This document shows positions 29,623-35,139 of a DNA stretch of 35,139 nt, one piece after another. The position numbers and the translations under genes were made by a program. The notes under the pieces are model-generated. The model was not told the origin of the DNA. It searched no databases and saw only the letters and a program-made list of their open reading frames with translations. How positions within the stretch are numbered: the stretch's first letter is position 1; each line of letters opens with the position of its first letter. Origin of the DNA: an uncultured Eubacteriales bacterium (GTDB lineage Bacteria; Bacillota; Clostridia; Oscillospirales; Acutalibacteraceae). The DNA lies in the NCBI GenBank assembly GCA_934445015.1, contig CAKSDJ010000011.1:1-35139 (forward strand), in the 5' to 3' direction.

Positions 29623-30654
29623 CTACTCAAGAGTATCTGCTATTTTGTATATAAGATTTTCGGTTTTTTCCCAGCCGAGACACGGGTCGGTTATAGACTT
29701 GCCGTAAATATGCTCACCTATTTTTTGCGCGCCGTCCTCTAAATAACTCTCAATCATAATGCCTTTTACAAGTCCTTTGATGTTACTGTTGTGATTTCGG
29801 CTGTAAACTACGTCTTTTGCTATTCTGATCTGCTCTAAATATTTTTTAGAGGAGTTTGCGTGGTTGGCGTCTATTATTACGGAAGGATTTTTAAGTTTAT
29901 ACTCATTATATAACTCACAAAGATAAACTATGTCTTCATAATGATAGTTGGAAATATTTCTGCCTGCAAAATCCATATATCCGCGCAGTATTGCGTGAGC
30001 ATACTCATTGCCGGTGCTTGTTACCTCCCAACCGCGATAAAGATATGTATTGCTTGCCTGAGCCGCCTTTATTGAATTCATCATAATGGTAAGGTCGCCG
30101 CTTGTGGGATTTTTCATACCTACAGGTATTGATACGCCGCTTGCGACAAGACGGTGTTGCTGATCCTCTACCGAACGTGCGCCCACCGCAACATAACCCA
30201 ATATATCCGAAAGATAACGGTGATTTTCAGGATATAACATTTCATCGGCACAGGTAAATCCGTAATCAAGCAAAGCTCTCATATGAAGTTGGCGTATTGC
30301 CACAATGCCTTTTAACATATCGGGTTTTTCATCGGGGCACGGCTGATGCAACATTCCCTTATATCCCTCACCGGTAGTACGCGGTTTGTTTGTATAAACA
30401 CGGGGTATGATTATTAACTTGTCATCTACCTTGTCGGCTACTTTTTTAAGCCTTTCAAGATAATCAAGCACCGCAACGGGATTATCTGCCGAGCACGGAC
30501 CTATAATAAGCAAAAACTTGTCTGAATCACCCCTGAACACGGCTTTTATAGCCTCATCCCGCTGCGCCTTTACTGCTGCGGCTTCTTCGGTTATGGGGTA
30601 CTGCGCCTTAATCTCCTTAGGTATCGGCAGTTTCCGTTTAAAATCCATACTCAT
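29623..30654 (-). CDS. aroF: 3-deoxy-7-phosphoheptulonate synthase (DAHP synthase, class I AroG/AroF type)
   Basis: This enzyme joins phosphoenolpyruvate and erythrose 4-phosphate, the first step of the shikimate pathway. The 343-residue protein is the E. coli AroG-like type I-alpha: LLIIGPCSADNPVAVLDYLE, RVYTNKPRTTGEGYKGM, ADEMLYPENHRYLSD, GARSVEDQQHR, VGMKNPTSGD, IDANHANSSKK and IMIESYLEDGAQ with the metal ligands in place. The N-terminal extension (RKLPIPKEIKAQYPI) belongs to the form that carries feedback inhibition by an aromatic amino acid. Its ATG overlaps the tyrA stop by four bases (ATGA). Which amino acid inhibits it cannot be told. Confidence 0.93.
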   Translation of the reverse strand: MSMDFKRKLPIPKEIKAQYPITEEAAAVKAQRDEAIKAVFRGDSDKFLLIIGPCSADNPVAVLDYLERLKKVADKVDDKLIIIPRVYTNKPRTTGEGYKGMLHQPCPDEKPDMLKGIVAIRQLHMRALLDYGFTCADEMLYPENHRYLSDILGYVAVGARSVEDQQHRLVASGVSIPVGMKNPTSGDLTIMMNSIKAAQASNTYLYRGWEVTSTGNEYAHAILRGYMDFAGRNISNYHYEDIVYLCELYNEYKLKNPSVIIDANHANSSKKYLEQIRIAKDVVYSRNHNSNIKGLVKGIMIESYLEDGAQKIGEHIYGKSITDPCLGWEKTENLIYKIADTLE

Positions 30655-31520
30655 ATCAATTTTTCTCCTTCATTAAAAGTTTTACGTCTTGCTCTTGACA
30701 GACGCATCATTTCGCACATTGTTTCGCGGTCATCGTTTTTTACCGTTTCATACAATCGGTCAAAAGCGGCACGGTAGTCGTCCATTTCTTTAAGCAGTGC
30801 TTCGCGGTTAAGCAAAAAGAGTTCGCTCCACATCTCATCGTTTATATTTGCAATTCTTGTAAGGTCGCGGAACGAGTCACCCGTATAGCGCACAAGGTTA
30901 GGATCGCCGTTTGCACACATAAGCGACACCGCAATAGCGTGCGTAAGTTGTGACAAAAAAGCAACCATTGTATCGTGCTGCGCGGTTGTAAGGCTTGAAA
31001 TATCCCTGAATCCGAGCGTGCGGCCGAGATCACAGCAAATTCTTATTCCGTCGGGCGTATTGCGGTTTGTGGGCACCACTATGTAGTTGGCCGTTGTAAA
31101 AATCGAATCGTCGGCATTTTTTACGCCGTTTGTTTCTTTACCTGCCATAGGGTGTGCCGAAATAAACTCCACACCGGCAGGCAACATATTTTGAATTTTA
31201 TCTACAACGCAGCCCTTAACGCCCGTAACATCTGTAACAACCGTGCCTGGTTTTATAAGATTGCCGTGTTTTTCCACCCACTCTATGAATGTGTGCGGAT
31301 AAAGAGCAAACACTATAAGCTGCGCCTGTTCTATAAGTTTGTTGTCTACTTTCACAGAACCGTTTTTTATAAACCCTTCTTTTAACGCATAGTCAATATC
31401 GTCCTGATTTAACGTTATCGCGCTTACGTCAAACCCCTTTTTGCTGAGTCCTTTTGCGTAACTGCCGCCTAAAAGGCCCAGACCTACTATCAATACATTT
31501 TTTATTTCACTGAATTTCAT
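30651..31520 (-). CDS. tyrA: Prephenate dehydrogenase
   Basis: TyrA oxidises prephenate to 4-hydroxyphenylpyruvate for tyrosine, using NAD(P). The 289-residue protein has the dinucleotide-binding motif VLIVGLGLLGGSYAKGL, VTDVTGVKG, the FISAHPMAGKETNG motif with the catalytic histidine, AQHDTMVAFLSQLTHAIAV and GDSFRDLTRIA. It is a stand-alone form: no chorismate mutase or ACT domain is fused. It starts 9 bp after aroA, with a weak GGAT as ribosome site, and overlaps the DAHP synthase gene by 4 bp. Chorismate mutase is not in the window. Confidence 0.93.
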   Translation of the reverse strand: MKFSEIKNVLIVGLGLLGGSYAKGLSKKGFDVSAITLNQDDIDYALKEGFIKNGSVKVDNKLIEQAQLIVFALYPHTFIEWVEKHGNLIKPGTVVTDVTGVKGCVVDKIQNMLPAGVEFISAHPMAGKETNGVKNADDSIFTTANYIVVPTNRNTPDGIRICCDLGRTLGFRDISSLTTAQHDTMVAFLSQLTHAIAVSLMCANGDPNLVRYTGDSFRDLTRIANINDEMWSELFLLNREALLKEMDDYRAAFDRLYETVKNDDRETMCEMMRLSRARRKTFNEGEKLI

Positions 31521-31529
31521 ATCCGTTTA

Positions 31530-32729
31530 TCATTGCTCCAAAACTTTTATTCCCAAAGATTTAATTTTTTCAAAAAAATTCGGATAACTTTTTGACACCG
31601 CCTGTGCGCCGCCTATGCAACCGCCCGTAACGCTGCAAAGCACCGAAAGTGCCATTACAATGCGGTGGTCGTTATGCCCGCAAAGCATTTCACAAGGCGT
31701 TTTGAGTTTTCCGCCGTTTACCGTAACCCGATTTTCAAATACATCTGTTTTTATGCCAAACTTTGCAAGTTCGGTTTTCATAGCTTCCGCACGGTCGCTT
31801 TCCTTTATTTTAAGGCGCTTTGTGCCCGTAAAATCAGCGCCGCCGTACACTGCCGACAAAGCAAACATAACAGGTGCCAAATCAGGGCACTGTGAAAGAT
31901 CAAACTGTTTTTTGCCCGATTTTAAACCGTTAAAAAACTCTTTGTAAATACGGTCGCCCTGAAGACTGTTTTTATTAAGTCCGCCTACAGTTACGTCGCC
32001 GCCGACAAGATTAAACGCGTCTAAAAATGCCGCGTTTGAACAATCGCCCTCTACCGTAATATCTTTGCTTTGGTATGTTTGAGAACCTGCAATTTTGTAG
32101 ACGTTGTTTTTTCTTGTTATATTTATACCGAAATTTGAAAGCACGTTTACGGTCAGGGCAACATAAGGCTCGCTTTCATAGTCGCCGGTTACCTCTACGC
32201 TGCTGTTGCCTTCAACTAACGGCAAAGCAAACAAAAGCCCCGATATAAACTGACTCGATATGTTGCCTGCAACCTTATAACTGCCGCCTTTAAGACTGCC
32301 GCAGACCGTAAGCAAATTTTCGGTCTGCTCAAAAACGATACCGTTTTCGGTGGCAATTTGCCTGTAAATATCAAGATTTCGAACAAACAGCCTTTCGCTG
32401 CCCGTAAGCGTTATTTTTTGATTTGACATCATACACAAAGGTATAATAAACCTAAGCGTGCTGCCGCTTTCGCGGCAATCAAGCAACGTGCTTTTACAAA
32501 AGCGTGGGTAAAGTCCACCCAGCGTTACCGTATTGCCGCTTCGATGTATACGGGCGCCCAAATTTTTAAGGCAATCAAGCGTTGCAAGTATGTCATTTGA
32601 ATATTCAATATTTTTAACCGTACTTTCATCGGTCAAAGCCGCGCATATAAGCGCCCTGTGCGCCGCCGATTTTGACGGCGGTGCCGAAACCATGCCCGAT
32701 GCGGTTGATTTTTCTATTTTTACCGTCAT
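31530..32729 (-). CDS. aroA: 3-phosphoshikimate 1-carboxyvinyltransferase (EPSP synthase)
   Basis: AroA adds enolpyruvyl from PEP to shikimate 3-phosphate. The 399-residue enzyme shows APPSKSAAHRALICAAL, the PEP/glyphosate loop as CRESGSTLRFIIPL, EGDCSNAAFLDAF, CPDLAPVMFALSA, RLKIKESDRAEAM and CGHNDHRIVMALSVL. The loop reads ESGSTLRF where many enzymes have NAGTAMR, the variant common in Clostridia. ATG 32729 starts one base after the aroQ stop; a TTG at 32747 inside aroQ is less likely. Coupled translation is expected as no strong ribosome site is visible. Confidence 0.95.
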   Translation of the reverse strand: MTVKIEKSTASGMVSAPPSKSAAHRALICAALTDESTVKNIEYSNDILATLDCLKNLGARIHRSGNTVTLGGLYPRFCKSTLLDCRESGSTLRFIIPLCMMSNQKITLTGSERLFVRNLDIYRQIATENGIVFEQTENLLTVCGSLKGGSYKVAGNISSQFISGLLFALPLVEGNSSVEVTGDYESEPYVALTVNVLSNFGINITRKNNVYKIAGSQTYQSKDITVEGDCSNAAFLDAFNLVGGDVTVGGLNKNSLQGDRIYKEFFNGLKSGKKQFDLSQCPDLAPVMFALSAVYGGADFTGTKRLKIKESDRAEAMKTELAKFGIKTDVFENRVTVNGGKLKTPCEMLCGHNDHRIVMALSVLCSVTGGCIGGAQAVSKSYPNFFEKIKSLGIKVLEQ

Positions 32730-32730
32730 A

Positions 32731-33162
32731 TCAACTTTTATTTTCAATCAGCGCATCAATTGCGCGCAGATAGCCTTCAAACCCAAGTCCGGTTATTGTT
32801 TTTATGCAGGCAGACCTTATAAAACTCACCTGTCTGAAATCTTCACGGGATTCAACCTTTGAAATGTGCACTTCAACCGTAGGGATATCTACCGCTTTAA
32901 CCGCGTCAAGTATTGCCACGCTTGTATGCGTATATGCCGCCGGATTTATGACAATGCCGTCAAACTTTTGATAAGCCGACTGTATTTCATCTACTATGTC
33001 GCCCTCATGATTGGATTGAAATAACTTCACCCCGACACCTTTTGACTCTGCATACTCATTTATGAGGCCGCACAAATCGGAGTATGTGTTTTTGCCGTAG
33101 ACATCCGGCTCGCGAATACCCAGCATATTCAGGTTCGGACCGTTTATTACAAGTATTTTCAT
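32731..33162 (-). CDS. aroQ: 3-dehydroquinate dehydratase, type II
   Basis: AroQ dehydrates 3-dehydroquinate to 3-dehydroshikimate. The 143-residue dodecamer-type enzyme has ILVINGPNLNMLGIREPDVY with the catalytic tyrosine and lid arginine, QSNHEGDIVDEIQSA, GIVINPAAYTHTSVAI and PTVEVHISKVESREDFRQVS with the active-site histidine. Its ATG overlaps the aroE-aroK stop by 4 bp. It supplies the substrate of the AroE half of the preceding gene. Confidence 0.96.
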   Translation of the reverse strand: MKILVINGPNLNMLGIREPDVYGKNTYSDLCGLINEYAESKGVGVKLFQSNHEGDIVDEIQSAYQKFDGIVINPAAYTHTSVAILDAVKAVDIPTVEVHISKVESREDFRQVSFIRSACIKTITGLGFEGYLRAIDALIENKS

Positions 33163-34397
33163 AGTGCAAAATCTTCCTTTATATGTGTTACCGCAACATC
33201 TGCGGCAGTGTTGTTTACAACGGTTTTATCGGCCGCGTCACAATAATTTTTATATCGCTCTTTATACCTTTTTTCAAGGTCCTGTCGGTTTGATGACAGC
33301 GGTCGGTCAGCAGTTGCGCAAAGCAGGTCTGTTGAACGGTCTAAAAAATAAATTTTTCCGTTGCCGCGAAGCAGCGTTACGTTTAAACCGTTTAAAACCG
33401 CACCGCCGCCGGTGGCTATTACGCAATTCTGTTTTGCCGATACTTCTGCGATTATTTTGCTTTCAATTTTACGAAATTCTTCTTCACCTTGTTCTTTAAA
33501 AATATCTTCAATTTTTTTATTGGTATATTTTTCTATTTCAACATCGGTATCGATAAATTTCATAGACAGTTCTTTTGCCAACATTTTACCCACGGTGGAT
33601 TTTCCGCACGAAGGCATACCGATAAGCACAATGTTGCGTTTTTGCTTTAAGATTTCTTTATAAACAAAATCGGTTTTTTCGGTGCCGACTTTTTCACCCG
33701 TAAAAAGTTCCGCCGCGGCAGCCGCTTGCGCTACAAGCATATAAAGACCGCCCGTTGCGTTCAGACCCATCTGTTTTGCCTTTACCACAAGATTTGAACA
33801 AAGCGGATTGTAAATTGCATCCGCAACCGACTCTGCACGGTTAAAACGGCAAAGGTCTATCGGTTCTCCGATTATGTTTGGATACATACCGCAGGGAGTT
33901 GTATTTATAATAACCTGCGCGTCTGAATATTTGCGGTATGCCTCATCATAAGTGACACACCCTTCTTTTGCGGTGCGTGACACGCGTAAAATGCTGCCGG
34001 CACCCATACTCTCAGCCACAGCCACAGCTGTTTTTGATGTGCCGCCGCTGCCTAAAATCAGAACCGTTTTGCCGTATAATCCAATTTTATTTTTTTCAAA
34101 CAGCATACTCATACCCGAAAAATCGGTATTATAGCCATACAGTTTTCCGTTGCGGTTAACAATCGTATTTACCGCGCCTATTTTTTTTGCGGTGTCACTT
34201 ATCCGGTACAAATACGGTATTACATCCTGCTTATATGGTATGGTTACGTTTATCCCCTTAAAATTCTTTTCAGACATAAAAATGTCAAGTTTATTCTTAG
34301 GTATTTCTTTGATAGTGTAATCATAATCAAAAAGCAGAGAATGAATTTCTTTTGAAAAACTGTGAGTCAGTTTTTCGCCTATACAACCGTATTCCAT
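33159..34397 (-). CDS. Fused shikimate dehydrogenase - shikimate kinase (AroE-AroK)
   Basis: This single 412-residue chain should reduce dehydroshikimate to shikimate and then phosphorylate it. Residues 1-248 are AroE: the substrate serines in LTHSFSKEIHS, the catalytic lysine in NVTIPYKQDV (about 56), IGAVNTIVNRNG, GYNTDFSGM with its aspartate, the NADP motif LILGSGGTSKTA and NATGGLYMLVAQAAAA. Residues 254-412 are AroK: P-loop LIGMPSCGKSTVGK, FIDTDVEIE, EEFRKIESKII, ATGGGAVL and ADRPLSS. The joint at about 249-253 is only a few residues long. No frameshift is needed, so the fusion is real in this sequence. ATG 34397 follows AAAGG by 8 bases. Confidence 0.95.
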   Translation of the reverse strand: MEYGCIGEKLTHSFSKEIHSLLFDYDYTIKEIPKNKLDIFMSEKNFKGINVTIPYKQDVIPYLYRISDTAKKIGAVNTIVNRNGKLYGYNTDFSGMSMLFEKNKIGLYGKTVLILGSGGTSKTAVAVAESMGAGSILRVSRTAKEGCVTYDEAYRKYSDAQVIINTTPCGMYPNIIGEPIDLCRFNRAESVADAIYNPLCSNLVVKAKQMGLNATGGLYMLVAQAAAAAELFTGEKVGTEKTDFVYKEILKQKRNIVLIGMPSCGKSTVGKMLAKELSMKFIDTDVEIEKYTNKKIEDIFKEQGEEEFRKIESKIIAEVSAKQNCVIATGGGAVLNGLNVTLLRGNGKIYFLDRSTDLLCATADRPLSSNRQDLEKRYKERYKNYCDAADKTVVNNTAADVAVTHIKEDFAL

Positions 34398-34432
34398 TGT
34401 ACCAACCTTTCTGTTTCAAATAAAAACTCCGA

Positions 34433-35139
34433 CTACTGCTTTGAGAGCCACTCAGTGCCGTATTTGCCGATCAGCATATCGGCAATAACGAGCGCCGTGA
34501 CGCTTTCAATAACAACCGCCGCGCGGTGAACTATGCAGGGGTCGTGCCTGCCGTGTGACGCAAGCGTTGTGTTTTTCATATTTTTTATATCAACTGTTTT
34601 TTGTTCTGCGGATATTGTAGGCGTCGGTTTAACTACGCACCTGAAAACAACAGGCATACCGTTTGTGATGCCGCCTATAACGCCGCCGTTATTGTTTGTA
34701 TAACATTTGACGGTTTTACCGTCGTCGGTATACATCTGATCGTTAGCACTGCTGCCGGTACTGTCGGCAAAGCCGAAACCCAAACCGAATTCAATGCCTT
34801 TTACTGCCGGAACCGAGAATATTGCGTGTGAAAGCATACCCTCTACCGTGTCAAACCACGGCTCACCTACGCCTGCCGGCAGACCGATAACCGCGGTTTC
34901 AAGCACTCCGCCTACGCTGTCGCCCTTTTCTTTGGCAGACAAAATTCTGTTTTTCATATCCCGTGCCGCCGAATCATTCACAACGGGAAAATCTTTTTTT
35001 GATATGTTTATTATATCGCTGTCACTGCCGAAGTCACTGTCATTTATACCGGCAATGCTTTTTATGTGTGTGCCTATATAAATGCCTTTTTTATTAAGCG
35101 CCGGAATTATTATTCCGCCGGTGGCAGCAAGTGCCGCTG
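34433..35139 (-). CDS. aroC: Chorismate synthase (N-terminus outside window)
   Basis: AroC converts EPSP to chorismate with reduced FMN as cofactor. The frame continues through the right edge, leaving about 235 C-terminal residues of a usual 360. Seen are AALAATGGIIIPALNKKGIY at the edge, FPVVNDSAARDMKNRILSAK, GDSVGGVLETAVIGLPAGVG, GLGFGFADSTGSSANDQMY, the FMN-site signature NNNGGVIGGITNGMPVVFR, KPTPTI and HGRHDPCIVHRAAVVIES. The short open frame starting at 34981 is only its later part. It is first of the aro genes here and ends 35 bp before aroE-aroK; more of the operon likely lies to the right. Confidence 0.95.
   Translation of the reverse strand, partial: AALAATGGIIIPALNKKGIYIGTHIKSIAGINDSDFGSDSDIINISKKDFPVVNDSAARDMKNRILSAKEKGDSVGGVLETAVIGLPAGVGEPWFDTVEGMLSHAIFSVPAVKGIEFGLGFGFADSTGSSANDQMYTDDGKTVKCYTNNNGGVIGGITNGMPVVFRCVVKPTPTISAEQKTVDIKNMKNTTLASHGRHDPCIVHRAAVVIESVTALVIADMLIGKYGTEWLSKQ

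Noticed and set aside
1..35139. CRISPR array, tRNA, rRNA or intact insertion sequence
   Set aside because: I saw no regularly spaced short repeats, no tRNA or rRNA signature, and the only mobile-element gene is a dead fragment.

Overview
The window looks like chromosome from an endospore-forming member of the Firmicutes, most likely class Clostridia near Oscillospirales/Ruminococcaceae. The reasons are a complete spoIIAA-spoIIAB-sigF operon, a PolC-type replicative polymerase, the conserved order pyrH-frr-uppS-cdsA-dxr-rseP-ispG-polC, moderate G+C and frequent TTG starts behind strong AGGAGG-type ribosome sites. The genus is an inference and cannot be fixed from this sequence alone.

Region 1 (1 to about 6300, plus strand) is accessory DNA: a polymorphic-toxin graveyard and arsenal. 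Three RHS core fragments in tandem, none with a normal N-terminus in the window, each lead into a different C-terminal domain and are followed at once by a different small gene that looks like its immunity protein. The pairs are: an HNH/WHH-type nuclease domain with a DUF2019-like protein; an unrecognised globular domain with a DUF5071-like protein; and a glycine-rich hydrophobic domain with a two-helix membrane protein. A dead C-terminal piece of a serine recombinase lies between modules 2 and 3. A further immunity-like gene (DUF4303-like) and small coding debris follow module 3. Nearly identical RHS-core DNA of about 93 bp repeats in all three modules and would allow toxin tips to be swapped by homologous recombination.

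A strong bidirectional terminator at 6343-6378 separates this from Region 2 (6391-35139), where every gene is on the minus strand. In order of transcription, right to left, it holds: a chorismate/aromatic amino-acid operon (aroC, fused aroE-aroK, aroQ, aroA, tyrA, DAHP synthase, a small membrane protein) ending at a terminator at 29294-29326; the pyrH-frr-uppS-cdsA-dxr-rseP-ispG-polC operon, with an extra intrinsic terminator between frr and uppS; a membrane-anchored G5/M23 peptidase; a divergent type IIA topoisomerase pair (parE-parC type); valS; folC; the spoIIA operon with a perfect Spo0A box upstream; and a membrane glycosyltransferase with its own promoter.

The most notable core-gene observation is PolC. 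It lacks the DnaQ-like 3'-5' exonuclease domain that normally interrupts the PHP domain of PolC proteins, while its PHP domain keeps all nine predicted metal ligands, which raises the possibility of PHP-based proofreading. Also worth a second look are alanine at the quinolone-determining serine position of the topoisomerase A subunit, an ATG-TGA start behind a perfect ribosome site at RHS module 2, and the possible ATT start of the M23 peptidase. No rRNA, tRNA, CRISPR array or intact mobile element was seen.
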